DNA of 64,000 bases from Artemia franciscana (GCF_032884065.1 NC_088866.1:27311899-27375898), one strand, 5' to 3'. Counted from the stretch's first letter, positions 46,039-58,620 are shown. Notes: generated from the sequence alone by a model not told the origin. A program made the numbers and translations.

Positions 46039-46718
46039 CTGTAAATAAAATGCTAATTGATTGTGAGGAAGTAAAATAGTAAAGTAACGATTTTATTGTT
46101 TTGGTAGAAAGGAAAGTGCTATAGCTTCAAAAAGGATAGGTAGTATGTAGAGTAGTGAGCGATGTAGGGTAATTAAAATATGAAATAAAATATAAAATAT
46201 AGCTAGAAATGGGCGAGAAGTGGAAATTATACGATCTAACCGAAAGTTTGTTGTATTTCATTGTCAGATTAAACCACCCAATTTTATTTATGTATGTAAC
46301 CAAGCCAAAAACTGTCCTGGAACTACCAATCAGGAAAGCCAAGTATTTCAAAGCTTTACAAAATCCTTTGGGGCATGACAGGAAATGCCCTCTAAACAGA
46401 CCCGTATCGATTTACCAAATTCCAACGGAAATTACTAACCAAATTCCAAGAAAAATTAAGTCTCACTTGACTCCCTAAAATCAAATTCAAAGTAAAAATC
46501 CGTGCCCCAAATTCAGTTGCATCTCAACTATCATTTAAATTTTTATTCGAGTAACTCACAAAGTTCTTATTAGTACGATTAAAAATACCAATATGCTTTT
46601 ATGACTTAGGAGGATCAAATTAGCTAGTTTATTTCTCAAATCCTTTAAAGCCTTTGCAGACATTCTTTCAGAACCTTTATCCGTACTTTTTAATGATTAG
46701 ATAAAAAAACAAGCATTT

Positions 46719-46966
46719 TAAATGAAGGTAAGGAGCAACATTAAAACTTAGAACGAACAGAAATTATCCCGTATATGAAAGAGGCTGTTTCCTCCTCAAC
46801 GCCCCACTCTTTACGCTAAAGTTTGACTCTTTCTCTTAACTCTACTTTTTAAAACAGTAAAAAAAATTAGCGTAAAGAGCGGAGCGTTGATGAGGAAGCA
46901 GGCCCTTTCATATACGAAGTAATTTCTGTTCGTTTTAAGTTTTAATGTCGCTCCTTACTTCTGTTA
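46719..46966. repeat. 248-bp foldback (R-family hairpin), copy 2
   Basis: Same palindrome as 43295-43540 with a few differences. Together the two flank exon 2 of the Mutator/YqaJ gene on either side. Confidence 0.87.
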
Positions 46967-49510
46967 AAAAAACTGTTTTTTTTTTTTATTTAATTTCTGA
47001 ACGTTTTTGAATCAATGCATGTTTTGATTTTGGCTCTCCGCAGATGAATAATTAAACCGAAATTTTAATATTTATTTTTTTGTCTAAAGTGCTTTCTCAT
47101 AGTTTTGATCCAATTATTTTGAGAAAAAATGGAGCGGGGGAGGATACCTAGTTGCCGTCCGATTTTTTGGTTACTTAAAAAGGCAACTAAAAATTTTAAT
47201 TTTTTACGAATCTTTTTATTAGTAAAAGATATACGTAACTTAAAAATTAGCTTACGTAACTAACTTCTGTATTCTCATGTTTTTATTACGTATACGAAGG
47301 GGCTCACCCCCTCGTTAGTACCTCGCTCTTTACATTAAAGCTTAAATTTTGTCCCAATTACTTAAGAATGTCCCCTGAATCACAAAAGCCGTAGAATAAA
47401 TAGTTGAAATTACTAAAAATACTTTAGCGTAAAGAGCGAGGTATTAGGAGGAGGTGAGCCTATCGTATGCTTAATAATTTCTGTTCGTTTTAAGTTTTAA
47501 TGCTTCTCCTTACTTTCAGTTGAAAAAAGCTTTTTCATATTTATTTTTTCATTATTTTTTTTTAAATAATACTAGAAAATCCTGGGCTCCCTTCATGAAA
47601 ATTTTCTTCACCCATGACAAATTCCTCCAAGGAAAGTTCCCCCAACATATCCCCCTCTTCTTTGAGTTACGAGTTTGGAAAATAAGGGGAAACACCCCTA
47701 AACGTCATAGTATATTTTTTTATTTTTCAAATTGGCAAGTTTTTTTTTTTTTTAAATGGAGAGTTGTGAGACAGAGTCAAACTTTAGCGTAGAAAGCAAG
47801 GCGTTGAGAAGGGAACAGCTCCTATCATATACGGAGTAATTTCTGTTCGTTTTAAGTTTTAATGTTGCTCCTTACTTTCAGTTAAAAAAAACTTGTTTTT
47901 TTTTATTTATTTCAGAATAGCGCGACTCATTTTTTCCGCCGATTGATTAGCTTTCGTCATAAATTAATACAGAAGTAAAAAGTGGGGCTATTTCAAAATG
48001 TAATGGGGAAATATATAATGGGCTATAAACTGTCGCTTAAAGAGGGGCGAGGGGTGGGGTATAGCGGAGCATTCGCTCTTAGGAATAGTATAAGTAGCTA
48101 CTTATGGTTGTTTTAAGTTCTTTTCTGAATTTTTAGGCCTTCCTTCAAATGTGCCCCTCTCCTTATTTTTTACCAAAAATATAATTTAAAAGATCTACTG
48201 TTTAATACTGTAAAAACTTTAGCGTAAAGAGCGGGGCGTTGAGGAGGGAACAGCCCCTTTCATATACTGGGTAATTTCTGTTCGTTTTAAGTTTTAATGT
48301 TACTCCTTCCTTTCATTTAAAAAAAATCGTTTTTTATTTAATTTCTGAATGTTTTTTTAGTTAATCCATGTTTTGATTTCGGCTCTGCGCAGATGAATAA
48401 TTAAAACGAAATTTGAATTTTTATTTTTTTGGCTAAACGGTTTTCTCATAATTTTGATCGAACGATTTTGAGAAAAATGAGCGGGGAAGGAGGCCCAGCT
48501 GCTCTCCAATTTTTTGCTACTTAAAAAGGCAACTAGAGCTTTTAGTTTTTTACGATTGTTTTCATTAGTAAAAATATACGTAACTTACGAATTAGCTTAC
48601 CTAACGAACTTCTATATTCGCAGGAATCTATTACGTATATAAGGGGGGCTCGCCCACTTGTCAATACCTCGCTCATTACACTAAAGCTTAAATTTTGTCC
48701 TAAATCCTTAAGAATGACCCCTGAATCACAAAGGCCGTAGAATAAATAATTGAAATTACTAAAAAATACTTTAGCGTAAAGGGTGAGAGATTAGGAGGAA
48801 ATGAACCCCTTATATGTGTAATATTTTTTGTTCTTTTTAAGTTTTACCGCTGGTCCTTACTTTCAGTTGAAAACACTTTTTCATATTTATTTTTTCATTG
48901 TTTTTTAAATCATGCTAGAAAATCCTGCCCCTTCCCATTCATGGAAAATTTTCCTCCCCATGACAAATTCCTCCATGGAAAGTTTCCCCAACATAACCTC
49001 CTCTTCTCAACCCCTCCTTCCAACCAAAAAATCCCACTGAAAACGTCTGTACACTTCCCAATAATCATTACTATGTGCAAACACTGGTCAAAGTTTTTAA
49101 CTTGCAGCTTCTCCCATGGGGACTTTGGGGGAGTAAGTCGTCCTGAAAGACATAGTTATAAGGTTTTTCAACTATGCTGAATAAAATGGCTATATCAGGA
49201 TTTTGATGGCGCTAGAACTTTTCATTTCCATTTGAATGAGCCCTCTCGCAAAATTTTAAGACCACTAGGTCGGTACAATCACCCTTGGAAAAAAGAATTA
49301 AATAAATAAACACGCATCTGGGATTTGTGTTTTGGCAAAATATACAAAATTCTACATTCTTGTAGATAGGAGCTTGAAACTTGTACAATAAGGTTCTGTG
49401 ATACGCTGAATCTGATGGTGTTACTTTCTTAACTTTCTGTTTTGGGATGAAAATATCTTTAAAAGTTATCGAACATTCTTTCTCTATAGCAGAAAAGACA
49501 ATTATCAAAA
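46967..49510. repeat. Cluster of partial R-family copies in intron
   Basis: Three partial tandem copies in the same orientation as 51823-53270. Markers: 'ttaaaaaggcaact' at about 47171 and 48517; 'ctgaatcacaaa.gccgtagaataaat' at 47374 and 48720; 'tagcgtaaag' at 47423, 47784, 48211 and 48771; 'atgacaaattcctcca.ggaaagtt' at 47616 and 48959; 'tacaaaattctac' at 49341. Open frames here (e.g. 47520, 48941) are repeat sequence. Confidence 0.82.
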
Positions 49511-49620
49511 ATTAATAAGGTACAAGTTGTATTAATTGCAACCCAGAATAATTCCCCATCCTAATAATTTTGATAGCAGTAAATCAATGACGTAAAATGA
49601 AAGACAAAGAAAAAACTTAC

Positions 49621-49925
49621 ATGTGGCGAATCACGAGCTTTTCATAATTCTCAAAAAGGTAAGGCAGATCCACAATCCAGCGTGAGCTTTTTAGAAGGTC
49701 TGACCCTAAATTTCTTCCAGAAGTGATAACTTTCAACACAAAAGGGGAATTTGTTCCAATTCCTTCGGAACTTGATTCATCGTGAACCGAAGCATCCGTT
49801 AAGTCTTCTAACATATATTTTGGTAAACGCGGTCTGCCTCTAGCCCGATAATTTAATTTCAACTTTTCACGATGGGCCTGCACATTTGGCAGATGGAGCC
49901 CTCGTATATTTCTTTTTCTTCCCAT
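49621..49925 (-). CDS. Mutator-type transposase + YqaJ nuclease fusion, exon 1
   Basis: Begins at ATG 49925 in the context AGTAACATGG, a good animal start. It encodes MGRKRNIRGLHLPNVQAHRE, then NYRARGRPRLPKYM, an acidic stretch (DLTDASVHDESSSEG), a hydrophobic segment with WIVDLPYLFENYEKLVIRH, and two bases of the next codon. The donor AT|GTAAGT is a perfect consensus; the first base of exon 2 completes a Met codon and the joined frame reads RHMCQDINLVSNMMFS. The GRKRxxRGLHLxNVQ-type opening is characteristic of this protein class, which supports the exon. Open-frame searches alone would miss that it belongs to the exon 3.6 kb away. Confidence 0.82.
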
Positions 49926-49948
49926 GTTACTGTGGTCAATAACAAGAA

Positions 49949-49957
49949 CTATATAAG
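49949..49957 (-). promoter_or_regulatory. Possible TATA-like element upstream of Mutator/YqaJ gene
   Basis: TTATATAG about 25-30 bp before the ATG on the minus strand. Spacing would leave almost no 5' UTR if used, so this is a weak call. Confidence 0.2.
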
Positions 49958-49964
49958 AACTTTA

Positions 49965-50160
49965 TTAGGGTTTTGACCATTTTTATCGGGGTTCACTTAC
50001 TAAAGGGTTGAATTGTTTCTTGGAAAGGCCTTGGACTTGAGACTGGTCATTTGACTGCTTTAGTATGGGTAATTTTTATTGGGGTTTATTTACCAAGGGG
50101 TGGGATTGTTTCTTGGAAAGGTCTTGGACTTGAGACTGGTCATTGACTGCTTTTGTAGTT
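49965..50160 (-). repeat. Tandem duplication just upstream of Mutator/YqaJ gene
   Basis: Two units of about 95 bp: 'ttgtttcttggaaagg.cttggacttgagactggtcatt' at 50009 and again at 50105. The preceding 'tttttat.ggggtt.a.ttac.aa.ggg' also repeats. Being within 250 bp of the start codon it may lie in the promoter. Confidence 0.8.
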
Positions 50161-51059
50161 TGCTTTGGTAGTTCTACAGCAAGACTCGGGTTTTGCTATA
50201 ACAAATTTAAATATTCTGGGGACATTTTGTTTCTTTCATTAGTTATTTTGTTTCATTCATTAGTTATTAATTAGCTTGTTTTATATATTTTTAATTCTTA
50301 TTTCAGTACGAAGATTATGCAAAATTGTACTTATACTACAATACATAAATTTGTCCTGAATTTATTTTAATTAAACCAAAACGATAGATCAATCTTTTTA
50401 AAATAAAACCATTGCTTCTTATTCGGCCCTTGTGCTGTGTTCAATTTATCTCTAGGATTAGACGCAGCTTATCCTTAATTATTTATACAATACAATTTTC
50501 TTATATATTCATTAACCGGCAGTTTGGTGTCTGCGCCTTACTTCTTCTCTAGACTCTGTTTAAACAGGTTAGAACTAAATAATGCTTGACTGAATCGCTC
50601 CTGAACAATCCGAGTGGTTAGCCCCTTGGTGTAATTTTTGCATTCTTAGATGCTCCGATTACAGCTCAATCTAACCTTTTGAGGGGAAATTTTGATTTCG
50701 GAACACAAATATGTAAAGTATTTGAAGGGACTGCAGCCAGGAGGTATATACTATAGAAAAAAGCTTCTTATTGATGAATAGAAAATTTGTTGCTCTATTT
50801 TTTGATACCCCACACCAACAATGTCAAGCATAGCAATCTAGAATGCAAACCCGAAACAGGTTTTATAATTATTTTGGAATTATAAAAAAAATAATTGTCT
50901 GCTTTAAGATTTGATTATGCCAAAATATTCACCAGATTTTTTTACTTCTATTGACATAAAAACCGCCAAAATCACTAATTCAGGAACGTCAGGCAAACTC
51001 CAAATGTTTAACATGGGAGGTATAGGAAGATTCTTTGCGAGTCCGTCCAGCCTTAAGGG
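50161..51059. other. No recognised feature
   Basis: AT-rich spacer. Nothing supported on either strand. Confidence 0.5.
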
Positions 51060-51815
51060 GTAAATTAGTAAACATTGTCGCAAAATAAAAAAGACTCAAT
51101 TCTTTTACCTGAAACCATTGCTAAAGAGTCTATCACCTGCAGTGAATTATTAGCACTCCAGTATGGATTAAAATTCGAAAGTTTTTTAATACCAGAACAA
51201 TAGGTTTTAAGTTTATTTATAATTTCCTTTAAGATCAAAGAGAGGGCGGTAGCAGTAATGTGGGTTGGACATCTAGCTGCTCCAGCAATAAACCTTGGTT
51301 TAGGGGAATTCTTATGAAATTTTACAGTCCAATATAGGAAAAGGAACTTTTTATCATTGTCATTAATTCTAATATTATTTTTTTTTAAGTTTTTTTTCAG
51401 ATTTTTCAATTAAAGTTTTATCCTCTAAATTCACCCTTTCGTAAACATTAGTCGTGCATAACTCCCTTGTTAAGACATCATAATACAGCTTCTGACAAAT
51501 TATGGCAAAATTATTATTAGCTTTATCCACCGGCACAATTACAAATTCATTCTGTAGATTAGCAATTGCCTGTTTGATCATAGCATTATAAAATAATTAT
51601 TTAGTTTGAATATTTTTTAAATGAGCATATATTTTATTTCGTATTCTATTAATAGTTTAAATTCTTCCAACTTTGAAAACTCTCTTTATTTTTATTCTCA
51701 TTCTTACACCACTTATCAATAAATAAATCAAAATCTTTTTCCAAGCTCTGAAGAATGCTCGATGGCTTCAAATGATGAGAAAGGCGAAAATTAATAAGAC
51801 TTATTCTTTCTTGAA
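51060..51815 (-). pseudogene. Penelope-like element copy 3, N-terminal RT part
   Basis: On the minus strand, 51815-51600 reads LINFRLSHHLKPSSILQSL and continues with stops. Then 51581-51375 gives IKQAIANLQNEFVIVPVDKA..NNFAIICQKLYYDVLTREL, and 51409-51065 gives KFLFLYWTVKFHKNSPKPRF-IAGAARCPTHITATALS, ending SGKRIESFLFCDNVY where the fragment breaks. 'VPxDKAxxNFAIICK' and 'YWxxKxHKxPxxxRFIAG' are the N-terminal finger motifs of Penelope-like RTs. It overlaps copy 1 at the 'KRIESF' site, so together they span the RT. A frameshift at an A/T run near 51390 splits the frames. Not functional. Confidence 0.87.
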
Positions 51816-51822
51816 ATTAAAT

Positions 51823-53265
51823 AAAAAACACAAGTTTTTTCAACTGAAAGTAAGGAGCGACATTAAAACTTAAAACGAACAGAAATTACTTTGTATACGA
51901 AAGGGGCTGCTTCCTCATCAACGCCCCGCTCTTTACGCTAAAGTTTGACTCTTTCTCTGAACTCTTCTTTTTAAAACAGTAAAAAAAATTTTTGAGTTCA
52001 AAAAAATTTTTGAACTTTTTCATTTTATTTCTGAATGATTTTGAGAAAAAAAGAGCGGGGAGGAAGCCTAGTTGCCCTCCAATTTTTTGGTTCATTAAAA
52101 AGGCAACTAGAACTTTTAATTTTTTACGAATCTTTTTATTAGTAAAAGATATACGTAATTTATAAATTAGCTTACGTAAAGAATTTTTTATTCTCATGTT
52201 TTTATTACACATATGAGAGGGTTCACCCCCTCGTCAGTACCTCTCTCTTTACACCAAATCATAAATTTTGTACCAATTCATTAAGAATGACCCCTGAATC
52301 ACAATAGCCGTAGAATAAATAGTTGACATTACTAAAAATACTTTAGCGTAAAGAGCGAGGTATTAGGAGGAAGTGAGCCCCTCATATGGGTAATAATTTC
52401 TGTTCGTTTTAAGTTTTAGTGCTGCTCCTTACTTCCAGCTGAAAAAACTTTTTCATGTTTATTTTTGCATTGTTTTTTTTTTAAATAATGCTAGTAAATC
52501 CTGCGCTCCCTTCATGGAAATTTTCTTCCCCCATGACAAATTCCTCGATGTAAAGTTCCCCCAGTATATCCCCCTCTTCTCAACCCCTCCCCCCAACCAA
52601 AAAATCCTCCCGAAAACGCCTGTACACTTCCCAATAACCATTACTATATGTAAGCACTGGTCAAAGTTTGTAACTTGTAGCCCCTCCCACGGGAACTGGG
52701 GAGGAGTAAGTCGTCTCCAAAGACACAGTTATAAGGTTTTCCGACTACGCTGAATAAAATGGCTATCTCAGAATTTTGATCCGTTGACTTTGGGAAAATA
52801 ATTAGCGTGGGAGGGGGCCTAGGTGCCCTCCAATTTTTTTGGTCACTGGGTCGATACGATCACCCCTGGGGAAAAGAAAAAAAAACAAACAAACAAATAA
52901 ACACGCATCCGTGATCTGCCTTCTCGCAAAAAATACAAAATTCTACATTTTTTTAGATAGGAGCTTGAAACTTCTACAGTAGGGTTCTCTGATACGCTGA
53001 ATCTGATGGTGTAATTTTCGTTAAGATTCTATAGCTTTTAGAGGGTGTTTTCCCCTATTTTCTAAAATAGCGCAAATTTTCTCAGGTACTTTTCTCGTAA
53101 CTTTTGATGCGTAAGACTAAACTTGATGAAATTTATATATTTAAAATCAGCATTAAAATCCGATTCTTTTGATGTAGCTATTGTTATCAAAATTCCATTT
53201 TTTAGAGTTTTGGTTTCTATTGAGCCGGGTCGCTCCTTACTACAGTTCGTTACCACGAACTGTTT
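51823..53265 (+). repeat. Repeat family R, most complete copy, inserted in Penelope-like copy 3
   Basis: About 1.44 kb running from a foldback half (TTTTTTCAACTGAAAGTAAG) to the terminal palindrome CAGTTCGTTACCACGAACTG at 53244-53263. It separates the endonuclease-side and RT-side parts of the Penelope-like element. Its 3' open frames (minus, 53412-53062) are partly Penelope-like linker and partly repeat. No transposase or TIRs longer than the terminal palindrome were found, so the mobilisation mechanism is unknown. Confidence 0.8.
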
Positions 53266-53900
53266 GATAAGTTTCGTTTTAGTTAGAATGCAAATTGTAT
53301 CGTATATTACTTTAAAATTATATTCAAGAGCTGTATTATTCTTAACAATCCAGAAAAGTTTGATTAAATTACTCTTGGATAATTTATTTAGACACTTTAT
53401 TACAGAAGTCAAACCCTTAGATTAAAGTAGTTTGCATAGATCCGCAGAAAACATATGTAAATCTAATTCATTTTTTCTATCATTTTTCCTATGTTCTCTC
53501 GATCATTTTCTACCTTTAGTAGGACAAGTAAAAGAAGGATGGTCCATAAAACCATCCATACGTTTAACAACAACATGAGACATGTCTCCATATTTTGCTA
53601 CACAATCATTTAGCCCAAAAGGATCAGCTCTACCAAGAGTATGGATCCAGAAATCCTCCTGTTTGCGTAGTCTATTATTCTTCTCTTCTTTACTTAAATT
53701 TTCTAACTCTAAATTTTCTAAAATTGTGACCACGTAACTTGCATGCAAAATTTTTATTATACAATGTACTCTTAATAGAAGTCCGAGGGATAAAATAATC
53801 TTGACAAAGAAAACAACGACTCTTACATTTACTAACTTTCGAAAAATCGTTCCAAGGCTAACATTTGTATTTTGTTGCATTAAAAATTTCTAAAATAAAT
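53266..53900 (-). pseudogene. Penelope-like element copy 3, N-terminal endonuclease-like region and linker
   Basis: In one frame near 53830-53770 the minus strand reads CKSRCFLCQDYFIPRTSIKS, a Cys-rich segment like the zinc motif of Penelope-associated GIY-YIG endonucleases. In another frame, ENLSKEEKNNRLRKQEDFWI followed by HTLGRADPFGLND matches the 'R.RE..WIKTLRT..PYGLN' end of that domain. The linker continues to 53266 (KCLNKLSKSNLIKLFWIVKN). The region lies upstream of the RT on the same strand, i.e. N-terminal, as in the Naiad-type Penelope-like group. The GIY and YIG strands themselves are not readable, so the catalytic part is lost or too decayed. Confidence 0.68.
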
Positions 53901-54229
53901 CAAAATCAAGCCAACATTCAAATCGAAGTCCAGCAATCAAAGTCCAAAAATCGTGACAAGGTCAATAATCCAATAAGTACGTAAATATGAAAAGAAAATG
54001 TTTTAATTCCTCTTTGGATGCACAATTTTACGTAGAGAACGTTGCGGTCGAATTGGCCAGAGGAAATTTTCAGCAAATTGTCTGGCAAGCCCTTCTTCCA
54101 ATGGCCATTTTAATTTTGGCTGTGAAGGGGCTATTTTTAATGACAAATTAGAGGCAACGCTATAGCGCTGCCTATAATAAAGGCTATAAGACTGCAATAT
54201 TTAATGTTTTATTATATTCCTATAGGCAC
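53901..54229. other. No recognised feature
   Basis: Short unassigned spacer with a 64-residue minus frame (54003-54197) of unknown nature. Confidence 0.45.
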
Positions 54230-55215
<986 letters not shown>

Positions 55216-56701
55216 GGGAATCTGGCGTACCTTATTTTCCAGAATTTTACAGAAGAGCAAATATAGGTTACAATAGGTATTACAATTCGGCTGCAAGAAA
55301 AGTTTCGATTAAGGATTTAAACAAAACATCCATGTATGGAATGTTTTATTTTATTTATTAATTGCAAGCTTTCTAAAATAGACACTTAAGAAGATTCCTC
55401 TTGAATTATTTATTTTCCGATCTTCTAAGACTTAAAGCACTTTTTCCAAATGTGCCCTTCCAAAACTAAGTAAGCTCCTCACAATATTTTCACCAATAGC
55501 AAAGTCTGAAGAAGTTTCTTTCAGAATTTATTTTGAAAGTTCAATTTTGTATTATGTGAAATGTCCCATTTTTGTATTCAGTCTCTGCTATGGAATATAA
55601 ATAATCCCCCGAATTTTTTTAAATGCTAGAGCCTTCAAGTTTTGGTAAGACCTTGCAAATAGATATATTTAAATATTTAAAGTCCTAAAGTGAATTATTA
55701 CCGGGCTAAAAAGATACTTGACCTGATGGATATATTAAATAAGATAAAATATGTTTCTTATGATACCTAGAAGCCAAGTTTATTAAAAGAAGGAAATAAA
55801 AACCCCGGATCGTTATCTTTCTGTCTCATAGGAAATACAATACTATTTTCTAAGACACCCAAAGCAACAGGTTCTTGCAGATTTTTAGTAAAAACACGTT
55901 TGGTAACAGTAACAGGAACAATTTTCTTAAGTATTAAATTAAGTCATCCAGTAAACTCAGAAACAGATTATCCTTGGAATTGTAACCTGCGAATCTGTCG
56001 AGCAGAAGGATCATTAAAAATGTAGGTACCTTGCTTTTTTTACTCACTGTAAAATTACACTTACTCATTTGTACAGGGAGAAGAGGGAAAACACTAAAAA
56101 ATTGGGGATTATGAAGTTCAAATTTTGACTCTATAGCAGAAATGATAAGAAACTTCAAGTTTAAGCTAAAATGTTCTATGTTTAGTCTTAGGTAGACACA
56201 TACGCAGAGGGGGGGGGAAGTAGCGGGATTCGGGTATTCTATCTCGTATATTTCCATATATAGTAATTCTCGAAGAAAGACAGACACAAAAAACAGAGTA
56301 TCCCTGAATAATTTTTTCCCTATCTTCTAAGAAATACATAAAAATCTTCTAATACGGTCTTGTAAGTGGAATATCAGATTGAAAACTCCATTTAATTTCT
56401 AAGATGCAGCAGGACTTGGTGACAATAGCGGAAAGGATTTCTTTTAGCTTCAAATGAAGTTCTTCGATTTCATTTGGCAGTGGAGTAATCAAAGATGTTT
56501 TGCATTGCTGAAAAAAAAAATTATGCTACTATTAAGTAGCATGCAGAAAAAGTTGCTCTTTAATAGAGGTATCGGGGAAACTTATCCAAGACCCATTTAT
56601 AATGAACAAATTAATTCTGCTACTTTATATAATACTTTTTTTTCAAAGCCTATATCTGATAATGCTGATAATCTACTGATATATCTGTTTATTACTAATA
56701 T
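55216..56701. other. No recognised gene
   Basis: AT-rich. Frames at 55934-56287 (minus) and 56454-56801 (plus) have no recognisable motif; the latter runs into the MITE. ACTAATAT at 56694-56701 is the MITE's left target duplicate. Confidence 0.5.
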
Positions 56702-57021
56702 CAGAGGCGCCATTTGGGGGGGTCAGGGGTGGGCAAATGCCCACCCCATATTTTCCAGGGGGCCCAAGCTTCCACCACAAAGGGCCCTTTTCCGGCCATA
56801 ATTATCCATTATGTCCAACATAATCCATTCTGTTCAAATGATTTGAACAACTGCAAGCCTATTAGCCAAAGAGCGTAATTACCTGACGACCCTTGGGGTA
56901 ATTAAGCTATTTGCTATTAATCATTGTAAACTTTGAAAGTAGGTTATATTCATAATAAAAGTCTCAAGTTCTGTCAAATGCCCCATGACCACCCCATGAT
57001 TTGGCCCAAATGGCGCCTCTG
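56702..57021. mobile_element. 320-bp hAT-type MITE with perfect 8-bp target duplication
   Basis: Inverted ends CAGAGGCGCCATTTGGG (17 bp, perfect) at 56702-56718 and reverse complement at 57005-57021. ACTAATAT flanks both sides exactly (56694-56701 and 57022-57029). The interior has G/C-rich blocks (CCACCCC, GGGCCC) next to the left end and an AT-rich middle. No coding capacity. Perfect duplicates and ends indicate a fairly recent insertion. Confidence 0.93.
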
Positions 57022-57058
57022 ACTAATATATCTGATAAAGCTGATAATCTGATAGTCT

Positions 57059-57155
57059 GATAATGCTGCTACCTACTTTCAGTTGAAAAAACTTGTTTTT
57101 TATATTTAATTTTTCATTGTTTTTTTTAAATAGTGCTGGAAAATCCAGCGCTAGA
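57059..57155 (+). repeat. R-family fragment
   Basis: Contains ACTTTCAGTTGAAAAAACTT and 'atttttcattgttttttttaaat.gtgctgg.aaatcc', as at 48860-48925 and 52440-52500. Confidence 0.8.
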
Positions 57156-58129
57156 TTCACTAGCATGATGTTTTTGTGCAGTTGTCTTTTCGCCGTTGCT
57201 TGCAGAGGATTTCTTTTATATTGGTACTTTTTTTAAGGTTTGTATTGCTTTTATTTTGTCATGGGGACTTTATCTGTATTTTTTCTCATTATTCACTTTT
57301 TCCACAGAAGATTCTTAAGCAAAGCTATCAATCGAAATATTTGCATACTATTCTTCTTTTTTCCCTGGTTTGGATTATCCTCAGTTTTTTCTTCGTTAGT
57401 TTTGTTTCATTCTCTTAGGCCTATTTTAATTCAATTTAGTGCCTCACCGGTACCAAAAACCTTTATTATATCAAAATTGTCGCATAAAGGAAATTGCTTA
57501 AATTTACGGACCAAACTTTTCAATGTGATAGAACCATTTCTTTGTCACATAGTTGACAGTTTTGCGCAGCGATTCATGGAAAATCCTAATTGACCAGTTG
57601 CTGTAGCAGCTAATTAATATCTGACTCACATTAAATATAATGATACTACTATATAATAATGACACAAATATCTAATTCTCAGGTGACATCTGCATTTCAG
57701 ATACTAGGTGAGGCTGAAAAACGTCCACAACTGCAAGAAAAAGAAAAAAAATAGTATGCACTAAGCCTGTGCATAAGCAGGGTGGTGGGGGGGCTCAAGG
57801 CCTGACCTCTCGAGAACCCTAAATTTCTTTTCGTTTCTAAGCCCTTCTCTTTCAGTGTCAGAGCATGAATAAAAATTTTATTCCCTCCCCCGCCGGAAAA
57901 AAAATCCTACGCTCGTGCATAGTACTATAGTATTTTGAAAAAATTACTTACATACCTGAGTTATTGAGAAGAACTATTAGGGAGTAGTAGTATATTAAGA
58001 ACACAATACACATAATATTTAACTAATATCAAGAAAGTTATCATTACTACTTATAGTTTATGATAACGCACTAAATAATAATATTGTGTAAAAACATAAT
58101 AATATTGTAAATCATAATATTACTGCTGC
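57156..58129. other. No recognised gene
   Basis: Overlapping frames at 57176-57418 and 57240-57593 start hydrophobic and Phe-rich. The end of the second (NVIEPFLCHIVDSFAQRFME) looks protein-like but matches nothing I know. G-rich spot near 57780. Confidence 0.4.
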
Positions 58130-58620
58130 TACTAAAAAACAACTCACTGCAGCATCAAGGCACCTAAGAGCAACACAATTACGCATGCTCCTCTTTCATT
58201 CTAATCTATTCAAAACCTTCCTCTTTACAACCTCTCAAAAAGTTTCTGTTTCCTTTGAATCTTTCCTCACGACATCCTCCTATCCCACTTGGGGGCAACC
58301 TACTTTTTGCTTGGTCCTAGCAGGGAAATTTTAACCTACGGCCAGCAGACAAGACTGTTACTCATTTGAGATTTTCTTGTGACCCACTAGCCATTTTCAC
58401 TCCAATTTTTATTGAAATTTAATAGGTCCTGTGGCTTACTATAATAAGAAATTGAATGACCCTACCCTAGACGGTTGCATGAAAAGAATGGTCTTGGGCA
58501 ATCTGTCATACTTCATCCACAGAACGAGTTCTAGCCATCTCAAACTTTCTTTCAGTGTAGCTTAAGAAAGCAAAATTGACCCACATATTTCGAAGAGCTT
58601 ACGGGTGAGATACGGCTAGT
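58130..58620 (+). repeat. Interspersed repeat F, copy 2
   Basis: Same order of blocks as 1681-2045, with about 120 bp more in the middle. See that entry. Confidence 0.6.

Larger units (their letters stand above)
46039..49620 (-). other. 3.58-kb intron packed with R-family repeats
   Basis: Intron of the Mutator/YqaJ gene with donor AT|GTAAGT at 49620 and acceptor ..ATTTACAG at 46039. Between 46700 and 49510 it consists almost wholly of R-family pieces in several partial copies. The first 650 bp on the acceptor side (46040-46700) show no recognised feature. Confidence 0.8.

Noticed and set aside
47520..49180. Frames at 47520-47792 and 48941-49180 as genes
   Set aside because: Both lie in R-family copies and the same sequence at 52514-52753 reads differently because of indels.
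57176..57593. Overlapping hydrophobic frames as a membrane protein
   Set aside because: T-rich sequence gives Phe/Leu runs in two frames at once; no homologous copy or motif was seen.
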